From the NCBI GenBank assembly GCA_965249455.1, contig OZ252236.1, forward strand, positions 3,596,001-3,660,000: a DNA stretch of 64,000 nt, written 5' to 3'. The position numbers and the translations under genes were made by a program. Origin of the DNA: Jiulongibacter sp024742395. GTDB taxonomy: Bacteria > Bacteroidota > Bacteroidia > Cytophagales > Spirosomataceae. The notes beneath the pieces are model-generated. The model ran no database searches, was not told the origin of the DNA, and saw nothing but the letters and a program-made list of their open reading frames with translations. This document shows positions 1 through 9,620 of the stretch, in pieces (position 1 is the first letter of the stretch; the number at the start of each line of letters is the position of its first letter).

Positions 1-1413
1 TTATCGCAAGCTCTTTCAGACGATACCCCGCTACTTTTACTCTATATTCTGGAGCCCTCTCTTGAGGCTGACAAGCATTACAGCCAGCGACATTTCGATT
101 TTATCAAACAGTCACTTGAAGATCTCAATAAACAACTCAAAGCATTTAATACCGAAATTCTCTGCATCCGTTACGAAGTCCATACTGCCTTTGAACGACT
201 ATATGAATTAACTAAAATTCATACCGTATACTCACATCAGGAAACCGGTCTTGCTCTAACATACGAAAGAGACAAAAAACTTCAGCAATGGTTCAATAGT
301 CAAAAAATTGGCTGGACGGAATGCATCAATAATGGGGTATTCAGAGGAAGAAAGAACCGACAAAACTGGATAAAAGATTGGTATGCTTACATGGAGGAAG
401 CTCTTTTTAACTTTTCTCCTGTGCATACAAGTTTTGTCTCCAATGAGCTTCTTGAATCTTTAAAGATTAAATTTGAGCTTTTAAACTTAGAGACACAAAG
501 AACTTCCCATTTCCAAAAAGGAGGTAGAAGTACAGGAAAACGTTATTTACAAAGCTTTTTAAGTGAGCGTTATACTCAATACAATAGAGATATTTCAAAA
601 CCATTGAATGCAAGAAAGAGTTGCAGCAGACTATCACCTTACATTGCCTGGGGCAATTTCAGTGTTAGAGAGGTTTATCAAAAAGCTAAGTCAAAAGCAA
701 AAACTTTAAGCAATAAGAGGGCACTTTCCGGATTTACTTCCCGCCTTAGATGGCAAGCACACTTTATTCAGAAATTTGAAATGGAATGTGAAATGGAATT
801 TCATAGTATAAACGCCGGTTATCGCTTTTTGACTAAAGAACCAAAACCAGAATACGTTTTGGCCTGGCAAAAAGGTCAAACGGGTTTTCCTCTGATAGAT
901 GCCTCCATGAGATGCCTGAATACCACCGGCTATTTAAATTTCAGGATGAGAGCTATGCTGGTTAGTTTTTTCACTCATCTCCTTTGGCAGCCCTGGCAGG
1001 CAGCAGCTCCTCATTTGGCAAGACAATTTCTGGATTTTGAGCCCGGCATTCATTTCCCGCAGATTCAAATGCAGGCCGGCGAAACCGGCATTAATACCTT
1101 AAGAATCTATAATCCTATTTTGAATAGCCAGAAACATGATCCAGAAGGCGAGTTTATACGAAAATGGGTTCCTGAATTAAGTAAGTTGCCCGGACCTTTA
1201 ATACATGAGCCTTACAAAATATCGGCAATCGAAGCCGAAGCTATTCAGTTTACCCCGGGCATAGACTATCCTTTACCAATTGTGAACTTAAATGAAAGTA
1301 GAAAACATGCCAGCGATACTCTTTGGGCATTAAGAAAAGATCAAATCGTTAAAACAGAAGCAAAAAGAATTTTAAAAAAGCATACCACACCAAAAAGAAA
1401 GATATGGGACTGA
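1..1413 (+). CDS. Photolyase/cryptochrome family protein, 5' end outside the window
   Basis: The frame is open from base 1 to the TGA at 1411-1413, so this is the last 470 residues of a protein that starts upstream. The first ~125 residues belong to the N-terminal alpha/beta antenna-binding domain (a Y-S-H-x-E-T-G stretch near residue 80). The rest is the FAD-binding helical domain, with the family signatures S-P-Y-I-A-W-G, L-R-W-Q-A-H-F, P-L-I-D-A-S-M-R and G-I-N-T-L-R-I-Y-N-P. Family members use FAD and blue light to split UV-induced pyrimidine dimers or act as photoreceptors. I cannot tell CPD from 6-4 specificity or a cryptochrome role by eye. An ATG at 391 exists, but starting there would delete the antenna domain. 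The 3' end overlaps the next gene by 10 bases, which suggests cotranscription. Confidence 0.9.
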   Translation, partial: LSQALSDDTPLLLLYILEPSLEADKHYSQRHFDFIKQSLEDLNKQLKAFNTEILCIRYEVHTAFERLYELTKIHTVYSHQETGLALTYERDKKLQQWFNSQKIGWTECINNGVFRGRKNRQNWIKDWYAYMEEALFNFSPVHTSFVSNELLESLKIKFELLNLETQRTSHFQKGGRSTGKRYLQSFLSERYTQYNRDISKPLNARKSCSRLSPYIAWGNFSVREVYQKAKSKAKTLSNKRALSGFTSRLRWQAHFIQKFEMECEMEFHSINAGYRFLTKEPKPEYVLAWQKGQTGFPLIDASMRCLNTTGYLNFRMRAMLVSFFTHLLWQPWQAAAPHLARQFLDFEPGIHFPQIQMQAGETGINTLRIYNPILNSQKHDPEGEFIRKWVPELSKLPGPLIHEPYKISAIEAEAIQFTPGIDYPLPIVNLNESRKHASDTLWALRKDQIVKTEAKRILKKHTTPKRKIWD

Positions 1414-1676
1414 ATGATATGGATAAAGACCGAATTATAGAAATGGCCTGGGAGGACAGAACACCTTTTGACGCCATTGAATCTCAATTTGGATTGACAG
1501 AAAAAGACGTTATTAAGCTCATGCGAAATGAAATGAAACCAACAAGCTTCAGACTTTGGAGAGCTCGTGTTCAAGGTAGAAAAACTAAGCATAGTGCTAG
1601 AACTTCCTCTGATGAGTTCCGCTTCAAAAGCAAAGCCCAAAAAGCCATTACGCTTAATAAAATTTCAAAAAGATAA
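1404..1676 (+). CDS. TIGR03643 family protein (DUF2805-like), unknown function
   Basis: 90 residues. The core D-R-I-I-E-M-A-W-E-D-R-T-P-F-x-A-I-E followed by a helix-turn-helix-like G-L-T-E-K-D-V-I-K-L-M-R and the end M-K-P-T-S-F-R-x-W-R-x-R-V is the signature of TIGR03643. The C-terminal third is Lys/Arg/Ser-rich. The small helical fold and basic tail are compatible with nucleic-acid binding, but no function is established that I know of. It starts inside the photolyase gene (10-base overlap), so the two are probably translated together, and a role beside photorepair or light response is an inference. A second in-frame ATG at 1419 is also a possible start; the family core begins just after it. 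Confidence 0.85.
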   Translation: MGLNDMDKDRIIEMAWEDRTPFDAIESQFGLTEKDVIKLMRNEMKPTSFRLWRARVQGRKTKHSARTSSDEFRFKSKAQKAITLNKISKR

Positions 1677-1802
1677 AGTGTCAACAATCAATGATACGCC
1701 CTAAACCTCAATCACATCTTCTGAAATAACGCTTTCTTCCAATTTATTCGCCGAATAGTTAAATCTTACCTAAATTAGTAAGTAATCACCCCATTGATTT
1801 AC

Positions 1803-4298
1803 ATGCTAAGAATAGGTTTTACTCTCATACTTATTTTTTCTTTTTTGACAAGTCTCATTGATGAGCCTTCTCCCCCACTCAGTCCGCAAGACGAGTTAAA
1901 AACATTCCGGCTGGCACCCGGTCATAAAATAAGTTTAGTTGCATCTGAGCCAATGGTTCAAGACCCTGTACTTATTCAATTTGATGAAAAGGGAAGGCTA
2001 TGGGTAGTTGAAATGAGGAGCTTTATGCCTGACATAGACGGAACAGGTGAAGATCAGCCCATTGGGCGAGTATCTGTTCTTGAAGACACAAATGGAGACT
2101 TTCAAATGGATAAAAGCACTGTCTTTGCTGATAGTCTTGTGCTTCCGAGAGCTATTTCTTTTTATCAGGATGGCGTTCTTATATCAGAGAACATTCCTCT
2201 TTGGTTTTATCAGGATACCAATGGAGATGGAAAAGCTGATAAACGAACTTTAGTAGACAGCACCTATGGTGGAGGTGGCTTACCCGAACACTCAGCAAAT
2301 GGCCTTATGTTAGGCTTTGATAATTGGCTATATAACGCCAAATCAAAATATCGATACCAAAGGCAAGGTGAGCAATGGGTAAAAGAAGAAACTGAATTCA
2401 GAGGTCAATGGGGCATTTCAAAAGATGATTACGGAAGACTCTATTATAATTATAACTGGTCTCAATTGCACGCTGACCTGGTACCTGCAAATTACCTCAA
2501 TAGAAATCTAAACCATGAATCTACCACAGGAATTGATCATGGTCTTACTATTGACAGAAGGGTTTTCCCGGCAAGGCCAAATCCTGCTATAAACCGAGGA
2601 TATATACCGGGTACTCTTGATGAAAACGGAAAGTTGTTAGAGTTTACATCGGCCTGTTCTCCCATGGTACTGAGAGAGAAAGGCATCTGGGCTGATAAAA
2701 ATTACGGGTCAGTTTTCGTTTGTGAGCCGGCGGGAAACCTCGTTAAACAAAATCTAGTAAACGAACAAGGCATCTATTTAGAAGCTACCAATGCCTTCGA
2801 TGAATTTGAATTTCTCGCTTCTACAGACGAACGCTTCAGGCCGGTTTATTTAACTACCGGACCCGATGGAGCCATTTATTTAGCGGATATGTATCGTGGT
2901 ATAAATCAGCACGGTGCATACATGACTGAATACCTGCGAACACAAACCCTGGAGCGGGGTCTCGACAAGCATATTCACTTGGGCCGCATATGGAGAATAG
3001 TGCCTGAGAAGGCTCCTTATTTTGATTATTCTGATTTAAGTAAAGTCTCAGCCTTTAGCTGGGTCAAAGATTTAGATAATCCCATTTCATGGTACCGTGA
3101 CCAAAGTTTCAGGATGATTGTCCAAAGAAACCCTGAAGGTATTCAGTCTGACCTGGAAACCCTGGCCGTAACCGGAAGCACAGCTGGGAGAATAGCTGCA
3201 ATATGGGCCTTGGAGAATACAAATCAATCGAATACAGCACTTTTGATAAAACTTCTGGATGATAAAGAAGATAAGATAAGAAGTCTGGCATTGAGGCTTT
3301 TAGAAAAGAGAATGACTACAAATTCTGCCTTAAACCAGATTATTGAACAAAAAGTAAGTAGTTACTTAGAGGAGATTGACTCTCCGGCGTTTAACTTACA
3401 GATTCTGCTTTCTTCTAATGCCTTCAAACAGGATCTGGCCTTTCGCTCTATTGAAACCATACTTGCTTTGGAAGGGAAAGATCCACTCTTGCGGGATGCT
3501 GCTTTATCTGCACTTTCAGGAAGAGAGATGGCATTGATTAAGTATTTATTGAAAAGTAGATTATGGCAAATGGCTTCAGATGACAAGGAGATTTTTATGG
3601 AGCAATTGGCCGGTATTGTTATCAAAAGAAAGAACGTAAGTGAGATAGAGAATTTATTATCCTTGCTTTCGTCAGATTTAAATTGGCAAAAGATGGCATT
3701 GTTAAATGGAGCTGCTTTGCAATCGGCCACTTCAGATCCCAATGTTATTTCTCTAAACAAAAAGCCTCAAATACTCTCTGGTAATTTGCCTCAGGTCTCA
3801 AATCTGGCAAAGGGATTAACCTGGCCCGGAAAGCCAACTATAATCAAAGATACCGAAGAAAAAAAGGCACTAAGTGCTGATGCCATGAAGCAATTTGCCT
3901 CAGGCAGAAAATCATACCTAACGTACTGTGCCGGCTGCCATGGAGGAAACGGCAAAGGTATGAAGCGTTTTGCCCCACCTCTCGCTGGTTCAGAATGGGT
4001 AACAGGTCAGGATTCAAGACTTGCCCTAATTCTTCTTCATGGTATAGAAGGTCCCATCACAGTGAATAGTCAACATTATGATGTCCCTGACATCTTACCC
4101 GTCATGCCAAGTCATTCTACCTTACCAGATGAAGATATTGCCAATATCATGACTTACATAAGAAACGAATGGGGACATAATGCCGAGCCGGTTTCAAGAA
4201 GAACGGTAGGGATGTTAAGAATTAAATCTCAGGGGAAAGTCCAGCCTTGGACCGCCGCCGAGCTTAATAAACATGTAGAAAGTTTAAAAGAGAATTGA
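1803..4298 (+). CDS. PVC-type heme-binding dehydrogenase: beta-propeller, HEAT-like repeats, cytochrome c
   Basis: 831 residues from the ATG at 1803. An upstream in-frame TTG at 1794 would only add three residues before a good signal peptide, so I reject it. Order: signal peptide (1 to ~20); propeller resembling soluble glucose/sorbosone dehydrogenase (~25-400, with D-x-N-G-D-G calcium-type loops and an H-L-G-R-I-W-R end); alpha-helical HEAT-like segment (~420-640); C-terminal class I cytochrome c with C-A-G-C-H at about 709-713 and a likely axial Met in the V-M-P-S-H stretch. Relatives are thought to oxidise sugars or similar substrates in the periplasm and pass electrons to the heme; the substrate is unknown. 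It is followed after 25 bases by a Tat-exported TIM-barrel isomerase, pointing to a shared carbohydrate pathway. Confidence 0.85.
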   Translation: MLRIGFTLILIFSFLTSLIDEPSPPLSPQDELKTFRLAPGHKISLVASEPMVQDPVLIQFDEKGRLWVVEMRSFMPDIDGTGEDQPIGRVSVLEDTNGDFQMDKSTVFADSLVLPRAISFYQDGVLISENIPLWFYQDTNGDGKADKRTLVDSTYGGGGLPEHSANGLMLGFDNWLYNAKSKYRYQRQGEQWVKEETEFRGQWGISKDDYGRLYYNYNWSQLHADLVPANYLNRNLNHESTTGIDHGLTIDRRVFPARPNPAINRGYIPGTLDENGKLLEFTSACSPMVLREKGIWADKNYGSVFVCEPAGNLVKQNLVNEQGIYLEATNAFDEFEFLASTDERFRPVYLTTGPDGAIYLADMYRGINQHGAYMTEYLRTQTLERGLDKHIHLGRIWRIVPEKAPYFDYSDLSKVSAFSWVKDLDNPISWYRDQSFRMIVQRNPEGIQSDLETLAVTGSTAGRIAAIWALENTNQSNTALLIKLLDDKEDKIRSLALRLLEKRMTTNSALNQIIEQKVSSYLEEIDSPAFNLQILLSSNAFKQDLAFRSIETILALEGKDPLLRDAALSALSGREMALIKYLLKSRLWQMASDDKEIFMEQLAGIVIKRKNVSEIENLLSLLSSDLNWQKMALLNGAALQSATSDPNVISLNKKPQILSGNLPQVSNLAKGLTWPGKPTIIKDTEEKKALSADAMKQFASGRKSYLTYCAGCHGGNGKGMKRFAPPLAGSEWVTGQDSRLALILLHGIEGPITVNSQHYDVPDILPVMPSHSTLPDEDIANIMTYIRNEWGHNAEPVSRRTVGMLRIKSQGKVQPWTAAELNKHVESLKEN

Positions 4299-4323
4299 CC
4301 AGTCAACCTTATATAAATAAATA

Positions 4324-5409
4324 ATGAAGCCCTTGAATAACACCCTAAACAGACGAGCTTTTGTCAAAAGCTCGGCAGTAGCTTTAGCAGCTGCTGCATT
4401 ACCATCCTTAAGTTCCTTTAATATCGCTCCTAATCTCGGGGGAATATCGGTATGGTCTTATCATCTACGTCATAGAAAAAACGGCGAAGGCACAGCCGAA
4501 TATCCTCTTTTTACAGGAGGATATGACATGGCCAAACACTGCCATGAGTTAGGAGCCGGAGGTGCCCAGGTGCTTTCGGGAGGTTGGGATACGGCCTATG
4601 CAAAAAAAATGAGAGAACTCCAGGATGGCACAGGTATGTGGATAGAAGGACAAGTAAGTATGCCTAAAACTGAAGCCGATGTAGAACGGTTTGAGAAAGA
4701 TATTATCGGGGCGAAAGAAGGAGGTGTTAGTATTGTGCGTTCGGCATGTCTTAGTGGAAGAAGATATGTAACTTTTCAAACTTTAGAAGAATGGGAAGCT
4801 TTCAAAAAACACTCCATGAAGTCAATCAGATGGGCCGAACCCATTATGAGAAAGCACAAAGTTAAACTGGCAATTGAAAATCATAAAGATTGGACCGCTG
4901 ATGAAATGATTGCTATTCTTAAGCATTTTGATAGTGAGTGGCTAGGCTGCAATTTAGATACAGGAAATAACATTTCGTTCCTGGAAGACCCGCATGAAGT
5001 GGTAGAAAAGCTAGCTCCATATACCATTACAACGCACTTTAAAGATATGGGTATTGAAGAGTATGAAGATGGTTTTCTTCTTTCTGAAGTACCCTTTGGA
5101 GAAGGCTTCCTTGATTTGAACAGAATGGCTCTAACCTTAAGAAAGCACAATCCGAATGTCAAAATAAACTTAGAAATGATGACGAGAGATCCGCTACCTA
5201 TACCCTATTTAACTGAAAGTTACTGGACTACTTTTGGTGATAGATCAGGAAAGGATGTAGCAAAAAGCATCAAAATTCTGAAGGAAAATTACAGTGAAAA
5301 GGCTTTGCAAAGAGTTTCGCACAGGACATTTGCCGAACAGCTAGCCTTAGAAGAGGCAAATCAAATTTCCTGTCTGAAATTTATCAGAGATGAATTAGGG
5401 CTCATGTAA
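4324..5409 (+). CDS. Tat-exported sugar phosphate isomerase/epimerase-like TIM-barrel protein
   Basis: 361 residues. The N-terminus carries a twin-arginine signal (N-R-R-A-F-V-K followed by an Ala-rich hydrophobic stretch to ~30), so export in folded form is predicted. The mature part fits the AP-endonuclease-2/xylose isomerase-like TIM barrel: acidic and His residues at strand ends in A-I-E-N-H-K-D-W, N-L-D-T-G-N-N, T-T-H-F-K-D and I-N-L-E-M-M could bind one or two divalent metals. Exported members in Bacteroidota probably act on oxidised or keto sugars, but the substrate is unknown. It lies 25 bases after the heme-propeller gene and upstream of an SDR, consistent with a short catabolic operon. 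The window offers no test of the reaction. Confidence 0.85.
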   Translation: MKPLNNTLNRRAFVKSSAVALAAAALPSLSSFNIAPNLGGISVWSYHLRHRKNGEGTAEYPLFTGGYDMAKHCHELGAGGAQVLSGGWDTAYAKKMRELQDGTGMWIEGQVSMPKTEADVERFEKDIIGAKEGGVSIVRSACLSGRRYVTFQTLEEWEAFKKHSMKSIRWAEPIMRKHKVKLAIENHKDWTADEMIAILKHFDSEWLGCNLDTGNNISFLEDPHEVVEKLAPYTITTHFKDMGIEEYEDGFLLSEVPFGEGFLDLNRMALTLRKHNPNVKINLEMMTRDPLPIPYLTESYWTTFGDRSGKDVAKSIKILKENYSEKALQRVSHRTFAEQLALEEANQISCLKFIRDELGLM

Positions 5410-5500
5410 TGTTTAAAAACCTTTGATTGATTGAAAACATTTCAAAACTTGTAAACCTCATTTATTAAAACCCTTGCCTGAAATATAGGCCTCAAAAATT

Positions 5501-6280
5501 ATGTCAAAACTACCTGGAATTAAATTATTCGATCTAACTGGCAGAACAGCCATTATCACCGGAGGGTCAAAAGGGCTCGGTCTTGCAATGGCAGAAGGCA
5601 TAGCCTCCGCTGGCGGAAATGTATTCATTGTGTCAAGAACTCAATCAGAATGTGATGAAGCTGCAGAAAAAATAAAATCAAACTACGGAGTAGGTGCAAA
5701 AGGCTTTGCAGCAGATGTAACAAGCCAGGCTGAAACTGAAGCTATGGCGGCCGCTTGCTTGAACGAATTTGGAGGAATAGATATTCTGATAAATTCAGCC
5801 GGGATTAACATTAGAGGGGCAATTGATGAACTCTCACTCGCAGACTTCAATAAAGTGATGGAAATCAATGTGACCGGCACATGGCTCACCAGCAGAGCCG
5901 TAACTCCTCACATGAAAAGTAAAAAGAAAGGCAAAATTATTAATCTGGCTAGTACTTTGGGATTAGTAGGTCTGGCCAATAGAACGCCTTACACAGCCTC
6001 TAAAGGTGCCATTGTCAATATGACCAAAGCTCTGGCACTGGAGCTGGCTCCGTTCAATATAAATGTGAACGCCATATGCCCGGGTCCTTTTCTTACAGAA
6101 ATGAATGAACCCATTAAAGATACCGAAGAAGGAAAGAAATTCATTGTAGGTGCTACCGCCCTTGAAAGGTGGGGCGAATTATCCGAGATTCAAGGAGTAG
6201 GAATGTTTCTTTCTTCTGATGCGGCCAATTATATGGTAGGAACCTGTCTTCTGGTAGATGGCGGCTGGGTAGCAAAATAA
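5501..6280 (+). CDS. SDR-family oxidoreductase (gluconate 5-dehydrogenase / 3-oxoacyl-ACP reductase-like)
   Basis: 259 residues, classical short-chain dehydrogenase. Visible motifs are the cofactor-binding T-G-G-S-K-G-L-G near residue 20, N-S-A-G-I-N near 95, catalytic Ser in N-L-A-S-T, Y-T-A-S-K with the Tyr/Lys pair near 165, and the C-terminal D-G-G-W. The opening D-L-T-G-R-T-A-I-I-T-G-G is typical of 2-keto-gluconate 5-reductase-like SDRs, which interconvert sugar acids using NAD(P)H. Specificity cannot be read from sequence. The spacing of 91 bases from the TIM-barrel gene leaves cotranscription likely but unproven. A strong terminator follows at 6301-6330. Confidence 0.85.
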   Translation: MSKLPGIKLFDLTGRTAIITGGSKGLGLAMAEGIASAGGNVFIVSRTQSECDEAAEKIKSNYGVGAKGFAADVTSQAETEAMAAACLNEFGGIDILINSAGINIRGAIDELSLADFNKVMEINVTGTWLTSRAVTPHMKSKKKGKIINLASTLGLVGLANRTPYTASKGAIVNMTKALALELAPFNINVNAICPGPFLTEMNEPIKDTEEGKKFIVGATALERWGELSEIQGVGMFLSSDAANYMVGTCLLVDGGWVAK

Positions 6281-6300
6281 AGATCGAAAATAATCTTTTT

Positions 6301-6330
6301 AAAGGAGGCTCTTACAGGCCTCCTTTTTTT
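6301..6330 (+). terminator. Rho-independent terminator after the SDR gene
   Basis: A perfect 9-bp stem (6301-6309 with 6318-6326), an 8-base loop, and a run of seven T residues starting inside the right arm. It ends the transcription unit that includes the SDR and possibly the two genes before it. Confidence 0.9.
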
Positions 6331-6797
6331 ATGCCTGATCAAAAACTACATGGAACATTCAAAATATGAATCAAAAAAATGATCATGAATTTCATTCAAT
6401 AAAGAAATGAAAATTGGTTTGTCGAAATGGCCATGTTGGCACAGTATTTAACACTTAAACTAGTATCCTCTGAAAAATGAGGGAAAAATAACGCTTTACT
6501 AATAAAAAATATTCTCTAAACTACTTATGAACAACACCTTAGTAGCAACCTAAAGCTTTTATCAAAATATCATTAGGCTCACTTGCTATTTTCTCAAATT
6601 TCAGCACTTTCTCTTTTTTTTGGACGAACAATCTGATTGTCGGTACCAATAAAACAGCCTCCCTATGGCATACCTTTTGCTTTTTAAATGACACAGTCTA
6701 AATAGTGTCTGGACAAAAGTCAAGGGCTAAAATTCCCTTCGCATAGTCATCACAATTGGGCTGACATGAGTGATCACAACTACTATACTAAAAGAGA
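6331..6797. other. AT-rich intergenic stretch without a recognisable gene
   Basis: About 470 bases with frequent stops in all frames and no tRNA-like or repeat structure that I can see. An imperfect inverted repeat around 6388-6414 is short and AT-rich. A near-match to the Bacteroidota -7 element (TACCTTTTG, one base too long) lies ~130 bases before the following gene. Otherwise I see nothing in it. Confidence 0.5.
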
Positions 6798-8040
6798 ATG
6801 AGAAAGATTAAACTTAAAAGAAACCACTATCCCTGTGGCCTGGGTAATCGAACAGTGGCCTTGGTCGTATTTCTGGCATTATTTGGTTTAAACACTGTTT
6901 CGGCACAAGGCGTATCTCAAACCAAAACTAAACTGAAAGTAGGACAAGCCTTTAAAGATGGGTTAGCTCCGGTTCAAATTAACGGCAAATATGGGTTTCT
7001 CAATATGAAAGGGGAACATGTCATTGCTTGTAAATATGATTTCACTTCTGAATTCAATATTTGCCATAGTAAGAATAGGTGATAAATACGGATTCATTTT
7101 AAAAAGCGGTGTAGAACTTACCAAAATAGAGTATGATTATCTGGAAGGTTTTTCTGGAAACAGAGCTCTATTTAAGAAAGATGGTAAGTTCGGCTATCTG
7201 GGTCTTTCTGGTGAAGTGAAAATTCCAAATGTCTTTGAATTTGCAACCACATTTGAAAAAGATTATGCAGTATTTCAGGAAGGCTTTAAGTCTGGCTATA
7301 TCAATAGAACAGGTGAAGTAGTCATTAAACCGGTGTATGACTTTGCATTGGCATTTTATGAAGGATTAGCTCCGGTTATGGTCAACGGTAAATGGGGTTT
7401 CATAAATGAAAGCGGTTCTAAAGTAATTGACTTTACCTATGATGCTGTTACCAGATTTCATGAAGGCTATTCTTTAGTACAGCAGGGAAAAGAAATGAAA
7501 GTTATTAATAAGTCAAATCAAATAGCCATTAAAAAAGAATTTGATCAAATAACCGCCTTCAATAAGGGATTTGCCGTTTTTACCAGTCAGGGTAAATATG
7601 GAATCATTTCAGAAAAAGGCAAAGTGACAGCCAGCGGAATTGACAAAATGCTTCCTTCTTATGATGGTATTTATCCTTTTAAAAGAAATGATTTCTGGGG
7701 CTATTTAACGGCAGAAGGCAAAGAAATCATTACTCCTGTTTTTGCAGATGCAGATAACTTTTATGAAGGTTTGGCAGCCGTAAAACTTGGAGAGAAATAT
7801 GGTTTTATTGATGACCGTGGAGATATCATTATCCCACCCATTTATGACGAGGCCAGAGGTTTTTCAGAGGGCTTAGCCTCTGTCAAAATGAAGGACACAC
7901 ATATTTTCATCAATAAACTGGGAGAACCTATTCTCACAATTGGAATTGGCGAAAACGCCAACTCCAATGAGATATTTGTTAACAACAAGGGCGTAATGCT
8001 GAATGAACGAAATGTCTTAACTGCCTCATCTAAAAATTAA
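6798..8040 (+). pseudogene. WG-repeat protein gene broken by a frameshift near 7050
   Basis: The first frame (6798-7082) encodes a signal peptide and the first WG repeats (G-K-Y-G-F-L), then runs into TGA at 7080. The repeat pattern continues without a gap in another frame to 8040, with about ten more units of the type D-K-Y-G-F-I...E-G-x-A. At the junction (7045-7060) the protein pattern expects E-F-N-E-G-F-A. The DNA reads aat-atttgcc where aatgaaggatttgcc would restore it, exactly a 5-base (gaagg) deletion. The intact protein would be ~413 residues and probably exported. WG-repeat proteins have no well-defined role. The alternatives are an assembly error or a phase-variable gene. An ATG at 7018 in the second frame has no signal peptide and is unlikely to be a natural start. 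Confidence 0.75.
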
Positions 8041-8085
8041 TCTATCGATAAAACTTTACTATAAGAGATTTTACACTCATCCATA

Positions 8086-8124
8086 ATGGGGCATTACCTT
8101 TCTAAAGGAAGGTTTTTGCCCCAT
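8086..8124. terminator. Possible bidirectional terminator between convergent genes
   Basis: A 7-bp inverted repeat, ATGGGGC (8086-8092) and GCCCCAT (8118-8124), encloses a smaller hairpin. It overlaps the last codons of the M61 peptidase gene and lies between two convergent genes. The T-runs are short, so this is tentative. Confidence 0.35.
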
Positions 8125-9620
8125 ATTTCTAACAGCATTTTTTGCTTATCCGTAGGATTAACCATTTTAGTAATTTTAATCTCTCCGCCTGTTCTGGTAA
8201 AATTCAAACCTATTTTTTCTAAGTACTCTTTGTGAGGAAGCGGCTCTGCTTTTTCAATGTAATCATGAATAAAATCACCGATTTCAGGATAAGTCATTTT
8301 GACCAAAACCTTAAAAAAGTCATCTTCAGAAATAGGGTTTCCTTTTCCGTATTTGTCCACTAATTCAAGTATAACCTCACGAAGTCCTCTCTTCCCGTTT
8401 GATAACTCCAGAAGTCGAATATCAAGGTAACCAGCTACAAGAGATCCTTTGTAATATATGTTGCCATATTGCTTGGCTCCATCTTCATTGAAAGATTCTT
8501 CTGCCAAACGTTTCAGGCTCCAGCTTTTGTCAAAATAATTCTCATTAATCTTAATTTTTTGAATGATACTTTGTTTCAGGTAATCCTCCATTGAAACCAC
8601 TCCACCTCTGTACAATAAAACATTAGATGCCCATTCAGTCACTCCTTCATATAACCATAAATGCTGCGATGGTGTAGGCTCTACGAAGTTGAAAGATTCA
8701 ATGATCTCTGAATGAATATTTAATGGCGTCACGATATGAAAGAATTCATGAGAAGCAATATCCGTAACCTGCTTCATGTATGCATCTGATGGCTCATTCT
8801 CGGTTAAAACATACTCAGAACTGTACGAATGTTCCCAGGCACCGGTAACCCCGTCAGGATTAGGAAGAAAGAAATAAAGAAAGGTATAATTATCTACAGG
8901 CAGCTTTACCAGGAATTTTCTGGAAGCCTCTAACATTGCCTCCATTTTCTTTAGCAGTGCATCTGAGCTAAACTTACCTGATTCTGAATAGGTGAATATC
9001 CTAATTGGTGTCGTAGAAACCATTGTTTCTGCATACGAAAGTTTCCCTGAAAGAATTGGAGAATCTACAGCATGATCGAAGGAGTTTGCCAGATAAAACT
9101 CACCATCTTTTTTAAGGGCTGTGCCGGTAGTCCATTCAGGCTGACCTATTAGTTTAATTTTTAAAGGAGACTCCTGCATACCAAGAAAATAACCCATCAT
9201 AGTATGCGTATTAATTAAAGCATGGTCTGTTTCAATACTACTGCCACACATCATGTAAACCGGATAATTTTTAACGGGTGTATCAAAAGTCTCAGCTGCT
9301 TTATAAGTAATTGTAGCCACTTTATGTGGTTTTGAAATCAAGAATTGATTCACTCCTTTTCTTTCAACTTTTATCTCTTTCCCTTTTTTGTTTAGAGCTT
9401 TAAAATCTGAAATAAACCTTCCAATATTCTGAGTTTGATAAGTACCGGGGGCAGTAGCAGGGAATTGAAAAACTTGCGAGGTCTTATTAAGTTTCTGAGG
9501 AACAGAAATGGACACAAAAAAGGTGTCTGTATTTTTCGTGGCGTCAATCGTGTATTCTAGGTCAGATTGTCCGTGAAGTGCAGAAATAGCAGTAAAAAAA
9601 AACAAAACAATTCTTTTCAT
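8094..9620 (-). CDS. M61 family metallopeptidase (glycyl aminopeptidase-like), without PDZ domain
   Basis: 508 residues with a signal peptide (1 to ~18). The N-terminal beta-sandwich (~20-190) is followed by the thermolysin-like catalytic domain: zinc motif H-E-F-F-H at 291-295 (His291, Glu292, His295) and the third ligand Glu325 in W-L-Y-E-G-V-T-E-W, both in the arrangement of family M61. The family cleaves N-terminal Gly/Ala from peptides. Many Bacteroidota members carry a C-terminal PDZ domain. Here the protein ends about 180 residues after the active site, and the last ~40 residues (after K-I-G-L-N-F) look like only the first strands of one. It is predicted to be periplasmic or secreted, and stands alone, convergent with the broken WG gene. 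Confidence 0.88.
   Translation of the reverse strand: MKRIVLFFFTAISALHGQSDLEYTIDATKNTDTFFVSISVPQKLNKTSQVFQFPATAPGTYQTQNIGRFISDFKALNKKGKEIKVERKGVNQFLISKPHKVATITYKAAETFDTPVKNYPVYMMCGSSIETDHALINTHTMMGYFLGMQESPLKIKLIGQPEWTTGTALKKDGEFYLANSFDHAVDSPILSGKLSYAETMVSTTPIRIFTYSESGKFSSDALLKKMEAMLEASRKFLVKLPVDNYTFLYFFLPNPDGVTGAWEHSYSSEYVLTENEPSDAYMKQVTDIASHEFFHIVTPLNIHSEIIESFNFVEPTPSQHLWLYEGVTEWASNVLLYRGGVVSMEDYLKQSIIQKIKINENYFDKSWSLKRLAEESFNEDGAKQYGNIYYKGSLVAGYLDIRLLELSNGKRGLREVILELVDKYGKGNPISEDDFFKVLVKMTYPEIGDFIHDYIEKAEPLPHKEYLEKIGLNFTRTGGEIKITKMVNPTDKQKMLLEIWGKNLPLER

Noticed and set aside
1794..1802. TTG start three codons before the ATG of the heme-propeller gene
   Set aside because: Adds only M-I-Y ahead of an already complete signal peptide; the ATG at 1803 is stronger.
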